IMG/VR virus record: IMGVR_UViG_3300002144_000523
Location: 1 to 29,194 of that record
Reading direction: 5' to 3' (one strand)
DNA: 29,194 bases
From: a virus
The position numbers and the translations under genes are program-made. The notes under the pieces were generated by a model. That model was not told where the DNA came from. It did not search any database and saw nothing but the letters and a program-made list of their open reading frames with translations. Below are positions 20,862 to 27,440 of this stretch, in pieces; position 1 is the stretch's first letter; the number at the start of each line of letters is the position of its first letter.

Positions 20862-20921
20862 GCTAGCCGATGAGCTGCTGAGTGGTTATCAGCCGAAACG
20901 CCCGACTATGGGCGTCCTAGT
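20862..20921 (+). ncRNA. Hammerhead ribozyme 4, type I, with U4C core change
   Basis: Stem I is GCTAG (20862-20866) with CTAGT (20917-20921), including one G-U pair. The core is CCGATGA (20867-20873), so U4 is C. Stem II is G20874-C20894, a CT bulge, then GCTGA (20877-20881) with TCAGC (20889-20893) and loop GTGGTTA. GAAA is at 20895-20898. Stem III is CGCCC (20899-20903) with GGGCG (20910-20914) and a 6-base loop; A20898 pairs with U20915. Predicted cleavage is after C20916, 30 bases before ATG 20947. All stems are intact, but U4 is a conserved catalytic-core base, so activity may be reduced. No G-run hairpin precedes it. Confidence 0.82.
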
Positions 20922-20927
20922 AAACCT

Positions 20928-20945
20928 ATTACCGCAGGAGGTAAT
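20928..20945 (+). promoter_or_regulatory. SD hairpin (ATTACC-GCAGGA-GGTAAT)
   Basis: A 6-bp stem presents GCAGGA in its loop, one base before ATG 20947. It has the longest stem of the set. Together with 18485-18500 and 19004-19019 it shows covariation at several stem positions. Confidence 0.65.
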
Positions 20946-20946
20946 C

Positions 20947-21108
20947 ATGACCGATCAAGACAACACCTACGAAAGCCTAGCGGCTGTACTCCTTACCATG
21001 CTCGACAACGAAAACGTCAACAAGGATTTTGCCAAAGCGGAAATAATCCAGCTCGGGAAGACCTTGGATATTGTCCTGAAATTCCACATATTGAAGGTGA
21101 GCGCATGA
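20947..21108 (+). CDS. Small early protein (53 aa)
   Basis: ATG 20947 is chosen because the SD AGGAGG lies about 5 bases upstream; the longer frame to 20839 is ribozyme sequence. The protein is MTDQDNTYESLAAVLLTMLD, then ENVNKDFAKAEIIQLGKTLD, and looks helical. It is ATGA-coupled to the next gene. No family is recognised. Confidence 0.6.
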   Translation: MTDQDNTYESLAAVLLTMLDNENVNKDFAKAEIIQLGKTLDIVLKFHILKVSA

Positions 21109-21353
21109 AATACTACATCTACAAACTCGACCCGCAGCAGCGCCAAACTATCCATTTGACGCACAGCCTGTCCGCATTTCAAACACTTGAGGACGACGGG
21201 CAGGAGTTCATCGTCTACACCAGCATCAAGAACGTCTGCAAGGACAAGCCTTACGCCTTCTACAGAGCTGATGGCGGCAAGCTGCGGCGGAACAAGTACA
21301 AGTCGTCGATGTACAAAATCAAACAGATGCTAGGAATGGAGTGGGCAGCATGA
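21105..21353 (+). CDS. Basic early protein of unknown function (82 aa)
   Basis: ATG 21105 overlaps the previous TGA, with AAGGTGAG just upstream. The C-terminal third is basic and Tyr-rich (FYRADGGKLRRNKYKSSMYK), which could contact nucleic acid. No known domain is recognised. It is ATGA-coupled to the 58-aa gene. Confidence 0.65.
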   Translation: MKYYIYKLDPQQRQTIHLTHSLSAFQTLEDDGQEFIVYTSIKNVCKDKPYAFYRADGGKLRRNKYKSSMYKIKQMLGMEWAA

Positions 21354-21526
21354 CGATAGAACAGTTCAAACAGCGATGCGCACAGGCGGATTGGCATTAT
21401 AACTACAGCGACGACCATGCGGTCTGGAATCGCGGCAGGCTGGAATCGATGGAACTCAACCGGATAGCCAAGGAGAAGGGAAAGGAGTTCATCGAGGCGC
21501 TGAGAGAGGCTGCCAATAACTCATGA
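21350..21526 (+). CDS. Small early protein (58 aa)
   Basis: ATG 21350 overlaps the upstream stop; GTG 21341 in frame is less likely. The protein is MTIEQFKQRCAQADWHYNYS, then WNRGRLESMELNRIAKEKG, and helical at the C-terminus. GGAG lies about 8 bases upstream. Function is unknown. Confidence 0.6.
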   Translation: MTIEQFKQRCAQADWHYNYSDDHAVWNRGRLESMELNRIAKEKGKEFIEALREAANNS

Positions 21527-21753
21527 GAATATTCCCATATTGGTGCTTTACGATGCCATGGACGGCGTCTTTTTTAATCACTCCTTTACCCTTACAAAGC
21601 AGAGGTACTAGAATGGCGTTCCTTATCTTACAAATACTGATGGGCACTGCCCTTCTGGCGCTTCTATACGGCGCGATGCTGATTGTTAACGATAAACAGA
21701 ATGAATGGGAACAGCGCAACAAAAAAGGAAGTACGAACAATGACAACGAATGA
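21523..21753 (+). CDS. Small membrane protein (76 aa, or 46 aa from ATG 21613)
   Basis: Two starts are possible. ATG 21523 is ATGA-coupled to the previous gene. ATG 21613 has AGAGG about 8 bases upstream and begins directly at the main membrane span (MAFLILQILMGTALLALLYG). A charged Lys/Glu/Asn-rich tail follows the span. The first 30 residues of the long form are also hydrophobic and could be a second span. Function is unknown. Confidence 0.55.
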   Translation: MRIFPYWCFTMPWTASFLITPLPLQSRGTRMAFLILQILMGTALLALLYGAMLIVNDKQNEWEQRNKKGSTNNDNE

Positions 21754-21934
21754 TGAATATCTGGCGCTTATAAAGGAGCACAACCTGACATCGAAACAGG
21801 TCAGTGAGATTATAGGCGTATCGTTCCACGCAGCAGAAAACTGGAAGCGCACAGGTGAGCGCCTTGTCCCAGTTCCTAAGGTTGTGCTGCTCGCTCTGAA
21901 ACTGAGTATCTCTGCAAAATCCGCAGAGGAATAA
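21740..21934 (+). CDS. Cro-like helix-turn-helix protein (64 aa)
   Basis: ATG 21740 is chosen for AAGGAAG about 9 bases upstream. The helix-turn-helix is LIKEHNLTSKQVSEIIGVSF, then HAAENWKRTGERLVPVPKVV, the pattern of small Cro/CI-type DNA-binding proteins. The start overlaps the membrane-protein gene by 14 bases. The 3' end overlaps the convergent nuclease gene by 59 bases. It closes the early plus-strand block and could repress one of the palindromic sites in this window (inference). Confidence 0.7.
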   Translation: MTTNDEYLALIKEHNLTSKQVSEIIGVSFHAAENWKRTGERLVPVPKVVLLALKLSISAKSAEE

Positions 21935-22310
21935 GGAACGCCCACTTCGCGAATCTGTCCGATGGGCCAGCTATTCGGACAGGCTCCATCCCCTCACTCA
22001 AGATGCAGTCAAGTATCCCTTCCCGAGAAAACCACAGCAATTCCTCCCCTGTATCAAACACCCAATAGTCAGCTTTAGACACCGTCAGAGCAGATGCTTT
22101 GTTGTGGTAATACTCAACAACAATGTTGCCTGTTTTCTGTGACATCAAATCAAGCTTTACCTCTACAGACTTCGCCAGCTCAGGTATCCAGATGTCAAAG
22201 TCAGGATGCACGCCGAGCATTCTGTACGCCAAAGGAAAGGCTGCTTGGAGCTTCTCAAGAATCCTGTCTTCAGCCGCGTTGCCTGTTGATAGATCCTTGG
22301 CGAACGTCAT
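21876..22310 (-). CDS. PD-(D/E)XK nuclease-like protein (144 aa)
   Basis: ATG 22310 is chosen for GGAAG 5 bases upstream; GTG 22322 is an alternative. The nuclease core is seen in HPDFDIWIPELAKSVEVKLD (Asp, then Glu-x-Lys) followed by NIVVEYYHNKASALTVSKAD and YWVFDTGEELLWF. This is the layout of a small restriction-like or phage T7-endonuclease-like fold. It is last in the replication block and overlaps the plus-strand HTH gene by 59 bases. The DNA substrate is unknown; recombination or host-DNA degradation are both possible. Confidence 0.65.
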   Translation of the reverse strand: MTFAKDLSTGNAAEDRILEKLQAAFPLAYRMLGVHPDFDIWIPELAKSVEVKLDLMSQKTGNIVVEYYHNKASALTVSKADYWVFDTGEELLWFSREGILDCILSEGMEPVRIAGPSDRFAKWAFLIPLRILQRYSVSERAAQP

Positions 22311-22579
22311 CTGCGCTTCCACAGTATCTTGACGCCAGCCTCGACCATATCCCTGCTGTGAGCTGGGTAAGCGTCTGTCGGTATAGAGTCTATAGCTTGC
22401 CTGCGCTCTTCCTTTGTTGGCAAGGACAGGATCTGGTCAGGCAGGTAGAAGATTACAGAGGCTAGTGCTAAGTCATGAAACTCAGGCTCAAGGTTAGCCC
22501 GTATGTATTCGACGACTCGGGGGTAGTATATTTTTTTCGCCGCGAATTTTAATTCAGCCTTCAGTTGCGCTGGCTTCAT
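22307..22579 (-). CDS. Phage protein of unknown function (90 aa)
   Basis: ATG 22579 is chosen for GGAGG 6 bases upstream; the longer frame has no SD. The protein is MKPAQLKAELKFAAKKIYYP, then helical, with AHSRDMVEAGVKILWKRR at its end. I recall this kind of C-terminus in small replication-region proteins of other phages, with no function attached. It overlaps both neighbours by a few bases. Confidence 0.6.
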   Translation of the reverse strand: MKPAQLKAELKFAAKKIYYPRVVEYIRANLEPEFHDLALASVIFYLPDQILSLPTKEERRQAIDSIPTDAYPAHSRDMVEAGVKILWKRR

Positions 22580-22970
22580 TAGGAACCTCCAGCAGCTCAC
22601 GCATGAGAAGCAACCCAGTGTGCCAACCAACCGTTATTGTCTCGTCTGGCTTCATCGAATACTCGGTCATGACAGACAGCGGGAAAACCATTCTGATCGG
22701 CTGTCGGTCATACTTGTAAATCAAGACCGGTATATGAGTCCCGCCCGCTGAGACCTTCGCCTGCTCCCACCACTCTGCCCTGTGCCAAGATCCGTTGGCA
22801 TAGCGCTTGGCTTCGATCATCAAGTTGTGGAACTCAATGTCAGCCTTGCCTGCGGTCTGGTACTGGTCGAGGTTTCGCTTCAGGTGTGACGCGCAAGCGC
22901 CAAACTCATCTTGAAATATCTTGATGAGTTCGCGCTCGAAGGCATGACCTTTAGCTCGACCGTTAATCAA
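22554..22970 (-). CDS. Holliday junction resolvase-like nuclease (138 aa)
   Basis: TTG 22970 is the likely start, with GAGG about 7 bases upstream. The sequence has the phage resolvase pattern: RAKGHAFERELIKIFQDEFG, then GKADIEFHNLMIEAKRYANG (Asp and Glu-x-Lys), then WWEQAKVSAGGTHIPVLIYK. This is a PD-(D/E)XK fold of the Hjc-like class. It would resolve recombination or replication junctions before packaging. It is encoded with DUF3310 and Ref in a tight operon. Confidence 0.75.
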   Translation of the reverse strand: MINGRAKGHAFERELIKIFQDEFGACASHLKRNLDQYQTAGKADIEFHNLMIEAKRYANGSWHRAEWWEQAKVSAGGTHIPVLIYKYDRQPIRMVFPLSVMTEYSMKPDETITVGWHTGLLLMRELLEVPNEASATEG

Positions 22971-23218
22971 CTCTCAGCCTCGATCAGCCAACCAAGATAG
23001 ATCTGGGCTTTCTGTAAACTTATTATCTTGCCGTCAGGATGATTCTCATAACGCCATACGTACTTCTGGACGTTACCCTTTAAATAACCTTTGAATTGAT
23101 CAGCATTCATCGAGCTTTTTGTCGCATCTATACACTCAATCGCGTCTGCTGATTTTTTGTAATGTTTGGGATTTGTCACCGCGTCCCATTGTTCGGGTGT
23201 TGCCAGATTAATACTCAT
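22967..23218 (-). CDS. DUF3310-family protein (83 aa)
   Basis: ATG 23218 is chosen because AAGGAG lies about 9 bases upstream and it matches the usual family start. ATG 23290, with AAAGGA, is possible and would overlap the Ref gene. The family signature is clear: VTNPKHYKKSADAIECIDAT, then FKGYLKGNVQKYVWRYENH, then SLQKAQIYLGWLI. DUF3310 proteins are common in phage replication modules and proposed to bind nucleotides or regulate nucleotide metabolism; the role is not established. Confidence 0.85.
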   Translation of the reverse strand: MSINLATPEQWDAVTNPKHYKKSADAIECIDATKSSMNADQFKGYLKGNVQKYVWRYENHPDGKIISLQKAQIYLGWLIEAES

Positions 23219-23222
23219 ATCC

Positions 23223-23582
23223 TCATTCTCCTTCAGCACGCCATGCAGGGTGCGATTCAGTTGTTGTAGGTGCCGCTCTGTCATCTTCATTTATCCTTTC
23301 TCTAACCCACTCCAGAAGCTCTAGCTGTGTTCCGTAACGATCCTCAAATCTCACCTTGAAAGGGTGCCGACTGGTGACCTGCTCCGAATCAACACCTGAC
23401 CTATGGTGGTGGTAGCAAAGTGGAATGCTCTTGAGGTGAGCATCGACCTTTGTCTTTCCGTCGATGTGGTGAATCTCCGCCGGAGTCAAGACCCCAAAAA
23501 CCTTCCGGCAGACACAGCACCCAAACTCTTGAATGCGCGACATCCATCGACGCTCTTCAGCCGTGGGGGTGCGTCCTTTCAT
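23223..23582 (-). CDS. Ref-like RecA-dependent HNH nuclease (119 aa)
   Basis: ATG 23582 overlaps the upstream stop (ATGA). The protein has RWMSRIQEFGCCVCRKVFG, then TPAEIHHIDGKTKVDAHLKS, then IPLCYHHHRSGVD and SRHPFKVRFEDRYGT. This matches the phage P1 Ref family, an HNH nuclease that cuts DNA at RecA-formed displacement loops. The metal-binding Cys and His residues are present. Its presence links phage recombination to host RecA, which is of interest given the LexA box in the late block. Confidence 0.82.
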   Translation of the reverse strand: MKGRTPTAEERRWMSRIQEFGCCVCRKVFGVLTPAEIHHIDGKTKVDAHLKSIPLCYHHHRSGVDSEQVTSRHPFKVRFEDRYGTQLELLEWVRERINEDDRAAPTTTESHPAWRAEGE

Positions 23583-23920
23583 GCGCCGTAAACTCGCTTC
23601 TCCATTCGGACGCTTGCCTGCTTGGTCTGCCACGTTTTGAACTGAATCTCGGCAGCCATCAGCTCAGCCCTTGCCGCTGCAAGCTTCCCTTTGGCTACGC
23701 CGCGATCAAGCCGTGCGCCATAGGTCTCCATGCTTTCGTCTGCCGCCCTGAGCTGCGCCGCATTGGTCTTCGCACCTCCAGCTTCTGCTTTCATCATGAC
23801 TACAGCCACTGTACGCCTCTCTATGGCGTCGGCTTTAGCCAAGTCCCACTCAGCTATCTCGACAGCCTTGCCCGCGCCTCGAATGGCTGCCGCAAAGTCT
23901 TCTTCGTCCATAAATGACAT
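23579..23920 (-). CDS. Conserved helical phage protein (113 aa)
   Basis: ATG 23920 is chosen for AAGGAG 7 bases upstream. The protein is Ala/Glu/Lys-rich and predicted almost all helix (MSFMDEEDFAAAIRGAGKAV, then EWDLAKADAIERRTVAVVMM). I recall similar proteins between helicase and Ref genes in other phages, of unknown role. It lies two bases after the primase-helicase gene and is ATGA-coupled to Ref. Confidence 0.6.
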   Translation of the reverse strand: MSFMDEEDFAAAIRGAGKAVEIAEWDLAKADAIERRTVAVVMMKAEAGGAKTNAAQLRAADESMETYGARLDRGVAKGKLAAARAELMAAEIQFKTWQTKQASVRMEKRVYGA

Positions 23921-23921
23921 G

Positions 23922-25760
23922 TTAATTCTCCTTCGAGTAGGTGATGTAATACTTGGGCTTGGTAGCCTTCCGGTCACGGTATTGACAGCAAACAGGGTCG
24001 AACTCAAACCCAACTTTCCCCTCATACATGCCGTTGCGATTCTTGAGCACCTCTAGATATGTGTCCCATTGCTTCACGTACATTACGTTCGGCTCTTCGC
24101 CGAGCATGTCAGCCTGTTCGAGGTGCTCGGATTTCTTTTTGTTTTTCCAGATAGATATGAATCCATCAGCCAGGTCGGTAATTGAGCCGCTGCCCTTAAC
24201 GTCATACTTGTTAGGCGCTGCGTATTCAGACTCACCCTTTCGGACGTGGGTCACTAAGAAAATTGTGACGGGGAAGGACAGCTTGAAATTGACCAGCTTC
24301 TCAATGAATCTCTGCTGACCCTCATAGTCGTCTTGTCTGACCATGTTGGTCAGCGAGTCGATCACAAAGACGTTGATGCCGTAACGTCGGTATGCATATT
24401 CAAAGCAAGACATGAGGTCGTCCGGCTTGGGCGTCAGCTTGTCAACGAACAGCCACAGGTTCGGGCACATCCATTCGAGCAGCTTCTTCCTGTACGGCTG
24501 CGGCGGATTCTCTGACCCTGCTGCCTGACGAATCATTCGCCCCATCGTGCCCTTGGGCGTCATCTCCATGCTGGCGATGAGCACTTTCTGCGACTGTTCA
24601 ACCGCGTTCAGCGCAAGCTGGTTAAGCCACATCGATTTGCCATGACCGTTGATCCCGCACACTCCCCACATTTCATTCGGGCGGAACTTAATGTCTTCCT
24701 CGTCTAGCTTTTCCCAGCCGCTGGCAAACCCTTGAGTGTCGTCCATCTTATTCTCGAAGAAGTCATCGATATCCGACTCAAAATCCATCACTGACCTAAG
24801 GGTCTCAGGATCTCGCCAGCGGGCTTCTTGATACGCGCACTCAAGCATCCAGCGTGCCTGATCGTAGCCCTCCTTGATGAGCAGCTCATTGATATCTTTG
24901 GTCGGCAGGTTCACTCGGTAGCACCGGTCGCCGAGTCTCGACATGATCTCTGCCGCTGCCAGCTCACCCTGCTCATCCATATCAGTCGCGATTAGAATCT
25001 CTTCAAAGCGTGCGAGGTTCTCGTACTCGTTAGCTATCCACTTGGTCTGCTTTGCTCCCTTGCCGCCGCCCATAGGAACAGACAACGCCGGAAAGCCAAG
25101 ATCAGCGCAGCAAATCGCATCCCACTCGCCCTCGGTTATCCAGATCTTTCTTGCTGATGCTGGCACTGCCTGCCACCCGAACAAAATAGGCTTCAAGTTG
25201 GACTGAGTTGACGGATTGCCATCGTGGTCGATGGGCTTGGTCTTGAGGAATACCTGCTTGCCATCCGTGTCGAAAAACGGAAACACAACATCCTTGCCGC
25301 CCTTGGCATCTGTCTCGTAGATTTTAAACAGGAAGCAGATCTCGCCAACGTTGCGCAGCCCCCTCTCCCGCTCCATGTATTCATGAAGTTTGGTGCTCGC
25401 ATTTCTGGCGGGCGGGGTTGGGAGGTTGTAGGTTTTTTGTTCCGCCGGTGCAATTTTTTTAGCGGGGCTATTGTCTCGGATACCGTATCGTTTCTTCGCC
25501 CAGTCCATCGCGTCAGTCAGGGAAATGCCGTTACAAATCTGAATAAGGTCAAGCAGGTCACCACCATCGCCGGTCGAAAAGTCCATCCACTTGCCAGACT
25601 GATCGCCGTGCAAGTACACGCTCATCGACCTGCCGCGTTCACCCTGCGTCGATCCGATTTTGAAACATCCACTCTCGATCCTGCCATCAGGGTAAAGCTC
25701 ATGGCAGATCGCAGCGGCATGCTGGGATAGCTCTTGGGACAGTTGCTTGATATCGATCAT
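23922..25760 (-). CDS. TOPRIM primase / DnaB-type helicase (612 aa)
   Basis: This is a T7 gp4-like two-domain replication protein that unwinds DNA and makes primers. The TOPRIM domain has Glu210 (ITEGEWDA) and Asp260/Asp262 (ATDMDEQG). The RecA-like helicase domain has Walker A GINGHGKS (369-376), Walker B VFVIDS (464-469) and the sensor FLVTHVRKG (His505). The N-terminal 100 residues are a primase-like domain without an obvious Cys4 zinc finger, so primer-site recognition may be altered or lost. ATG 25760 overlaps the initiator gene stop by 4 bases. Confidence 0.92.
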   Translation of the reverse strand: MIDIKQLSQELSQHAAAICHELYPDGRIESGCFKIGSTQGERGRSMSVYLHGDQSGKWMDFSTGDGGDLLDLIQICNGISLTDAMDWAKKRYGIRDNSPAKKIAPAEQKTYNLPTPPARNASTKLHEYMERERGLRNVGEICFLFKIYETDAKGGKDVVFPFFDTDGKQVFLKTKPIDHDGNPSTQSNLKPILFGWQAVPASARKIWITEGEWDAICCADLGFPALSVPMGGGKGAKQTKWIANEYENLARFEEILIATDMDEQGELAAAEIMSRLGDRCYRVNLPTKDINELLIKEGYDQARWMLECAYQEARWRDPETLRSVMDFESDIDDFFENKMDDTQGFASGWEKLDEEDIKFRPNEMWGVCGINGHGKSMWLNQLALNAVEQSQKVLIASMEMTPKGTMGRMIRQAAGSENPPQPYRKKLLEWMCPNLWLFVDKLTPKPDDLMSCFEYAYRRYGINVFVIDSLTNMVRQDDYEGQQRFIEKLVNFKLSFPVTIFLVTHVRKGESEYAAPNKYDVKGSGSITDLADGFISIWKNKKKSEHLEQADMLGEEPNVMYVKQWDTYLEVLKNRNGMYEGKVGFEFDPVCCQYRDRKATKPKYYITYSKEN

Positions 25761-26494
25761 TTGACAGCACCCAAAAGATCGTTTAGCCGGTCGTTACCCT
25801 TGAAGCAATTTAGCGCTTGCCAATCTGGTTTGCCGATACGTTCCCACCCGCGTGAAATCGCGTAACCAACCACACCACTGATATCGAAGCCATGTCGTTT
25901 CATAATTTTAAAATCCTCCGTGTGTTCTCGAATCATTCGCTCAGCAGGTTTGCGTTTGCCCCGCTTGCTTAACTTGTACTCCCACCACTCTTGCCAAGCA
26001 CCACGGGGAGACTCACTAGGACAACTGTTCAGGAGAGCCTGCTTCCATGATGTTTCTTCTTTACTAATAGTTATGGTTTCTATAGTTCTTCTTTGTTCTC
26101 GATTATCCGGCGCCGGTAAATCCACATCTGGCGAAACCACATCTGGCAAACCGCTATCTGGTGGGAAGATCCATCGCTCGTCAGTGACCAGCCAATCCCA
26201 CTTCGCAAATTCGCCTGTCCTGCTGCGGGGTTGGATGCGCTTGATGTAACCAGCCAGCTCTAACATTTTCGTTATGGCTGTGATTTTTGCTGCGCCAACA
26301 TTGAATACCGTGCATAACTGCCTGTTGGTTATCTGCCAGTCGTCGACATGCGACAACAAGTAAACGAGAACACCCAGCGCTCCTGGGGAAAGTTCGTCAT
26401 TGCGAGCAATTGATGCAGATGTGCCTCCGCGTAACAGCATGTTGGGAAGCTTTGTGTAGTGGTCTTGCTTGTTTGATGCGGGGCGATAAATCAT
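25757..26494 (-). CDS. Replication initiator-like winged-helix protein (245 aa)
   Basis: ATG 26494 is chosen because the strong promoter at 26537-26565 predicts an RNA start near 26530, leaving too short a leader for TTG 26518. The N-terminal domain is a winged helix (YTKLPNMLLRG, then SPGALGVLVYLLSHVDDWQI, then VGAAKITAITKMLELAGYIK). The C-terminal part has KQALLNSCPSESPRGAWQEW and a basic helix. The pattern resembles phage O-like or DnaD-like initiators. It is directly upstream of the primase-helicase, the normal place for an initiator or loader. Confidence 0.7.
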   Translation of the reverse strand: MIYRPASNKQDHYTKLPNMLLRGGTSASIARNDELSPGALGVLVYLLSHVDDWQITNRQLCTVFNVGAAKITAITKMLELAGYIKRIQPRSRTGEFAKWDWLVTDERWIFPPDSGLPDVVSPDVDLPAPDNREQRRTIETITISKEETSWKQALLNSCPSESPRGAWQEWWEYKLSKRGKRKPAERMIREHTEDFKIMKRHGFDISGVVGYAISRGWERIGKPDWQALNCFKGNDRLNDLLGAVK

Positions 26495-26536
26495 TGATAC
26501 ATATCCGTGTGTCTTCAACCTAATCTACTGATGAAC

Positions 26537-26565
26537 ATACTAATTTGGAGTTATGTTCCGGTCAA
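26537..26565 (-). promoter_or_regulatory. Promoter of the replication block
   Basis: On the minus strand, TTGACC (26565-26560) and TAGTAT (26542-26537) are separated by exactly 17 bases. This is a good sigma-70 type promoter and the best in the window. It would start transcription near 26530, ahead of the initiator, primase-helicase and recombination nuclease genes. Confidence 0.75.
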
Positions 26566-26717
26566 CTTGTTTTTGCAAGTCTCCGTTGCCACGGGTGAAA
26601 TAAAACAAAACCCATCAATCCCCTTAGGCGACCTTATCTCGGCACTGTAGCGCAACACTTCAGCCACCGAAGACGTGTTGCACGCCGCGCTAAGCACATA
26701 TATTTCAAATTATCTAC

Positions 26718-26727
26718 ACCTATAGGT
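26718..26727. promoter_or_regulatory. Operator-like palindrome ACCTATAGGT
   Basis: This is a perfect 10-bp inverted repeat; the half-site AACCTATA recurs at 26759-26766, 22 bases before the HTH regulator start. Both lie just upstream of a gene for a DNA-binding protein, so autoregulation is a natural guess. No confident -35/-10 pair for the plus strand was found here. Confidence 0.45.
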
Positions 26728-26787
26728 TGTAATCTCCATAATAAAGTGGAAGATCGTAAACCTATAAAAAAAAGGAGGGAAAATCCC

Positions 26788-27189
26788 ATGAATAAGTTAG
26801 AGCGAGCCGATTGGTTTAATAAGGCGCTCGATATCGCAGGCGTGCCTCAGTGGGGGCGTTCTGCCTCCTTGGTGCAATCACTCGGATGCAGCCCCGCGAC
26901 AGCGCAGGGTTGGTGCCGAGGTAGCCTCCCCAGTGATCCGGTCGTATTAATTCAGGTTTGCGACACCTTCCAGATAGACCTATACAAATGGGTCAACGGC
27001 GAAGATAGACCTACTGCCTACAGTCATAAGGCAATTATTACGGCAGTCGAGACATTAAAAACATTTGAGATAGACTCAGAGATAACCCTCTCACCCAAAC
27101 AATTTGCGAAGATGTTTGCCGCAATTTTGTCGGCAAGTGATACAGGCAATGCTTTGGAAGTGATAGGACAGGCGCTCAGCCAGAAATAA
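26788..27189 (+). CDS. Helix-turn-helix phage regulator (133 aa)
   Basis: ATG 26788 is chosen for AAGGAGGG about 8 bases upstream. The N-terminal region has a Cro/CI-type helix-turn-helix (ASLVQSLGCSPATAQGWCRG, then PSDPVVLIQVCDTFQIDLYK). The C-terminal part (KAIITAVETLKTFEIDSE, then LSPKQFAKMFAAILSA) has no protease-like Ser/Lys motif, so it does not look like a LexA/lambda CI self-cleaving repressor. It sits at the divergent control region and probably regulates it. Confidence 0.75.
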   Translation: MNKLERADWFNKALDIAGVPQWGRSASLVQSLGCSPATAQGWCRGSLPSDPVVLIQVCDTFQIDLYKWVNGEDRPTAYSHKAIITAVETLKTFEIDSEITLSPKQFAKMFAAILSASDTGNALEVIGQALSQK

Positions 27190-27389
27190 TGAAACAAATT
27201 GCTAAGGAGGCAATGGAATTGTCAACACCCATAACTGAGATTTCAGACAAGGAGTTAAGTGATATGTACGAACAGTGGCACAAGGACCATTTCTGCGCAG
27301 AGATACCCTCTGCGCTTGGGACATCGCTAATTTACCGAGCACCCAAACAATCTATACTAGCAACTCTCGTCAGGACATATCTGGAGTAA
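27189..27389 (+). CDS. Small protein of unknown function (66 aa; TTG 27219 start possible)
   Basis: ATG 27189 overlaps the regulator stop (TAATG) but has little SD. A strong AAGGAGG lies 8 bases before an in-frame TTG at 27219, which would give a 56-aa protein. The sequence includes EISDKELSDMYEQWHKDHF. No family is recognised. It precedes the promoter of the recombination genes. Confidence 0.55.
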   Translation: MKQIAKEAMELSTPITEISDKELSDMYEQWHKDHFCAEIPSALGTSLIYRAPKQSILATLVRTYLE

Positions 27390-27409
27390 TTAAAATTAAT
27401 CTATTAGTG

Positions 27410-27438
27410 TTGTTATTAATCTGATGTAGGCGTAGAAT
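27410..27438 (+). promoter_or_regulatory. Promoter of the recombination genes
   Basis: TTGTTA (27410-27415) and TAGAAT (27433-27438) are separated by exactly 17 bases. The predicted RNA start falls at about 27445, inside or at the edge of the SD-loop hairpin that follows. Confidence 0.65.
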
Positions 27439-27440
27439 CT

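Larger units (their letters stand above)
26495..26787. other. Divergent control region and possible origin
   Basis: This 293-base gap has no gene. It holds the minus-strand replication promoter (26537-26565), a hairpin ACTTG/CAAGT (26565-26580) and an inverted repeat GCAACAC/GTGTTGC (26652-26658 with 26675-26681). It also holds a 10-bp palindrome with a related half-site (26718-26727 and 26759-26766) and an AT-rich stretch. Its place before the initiator gene makes an origin of replication possible, though I see no clear iterons. Confidence 0.5.

Noticed and set aside
26652-26681. GCAACAC/GTGTTGC inverted repeat as a terminator or attachment site
   Set aside because: It has a 16-base spacer and no T-tract, and no integrase is present; left as an unassigned repeat in the control region.
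26788-27189. Self-cleaving CI/LexA-type repressor
   Set aside because: The C-terminal half has no Ala-Gly cleavage site or Ser/Lys protease pattern; it is called only as an HTH regulator.
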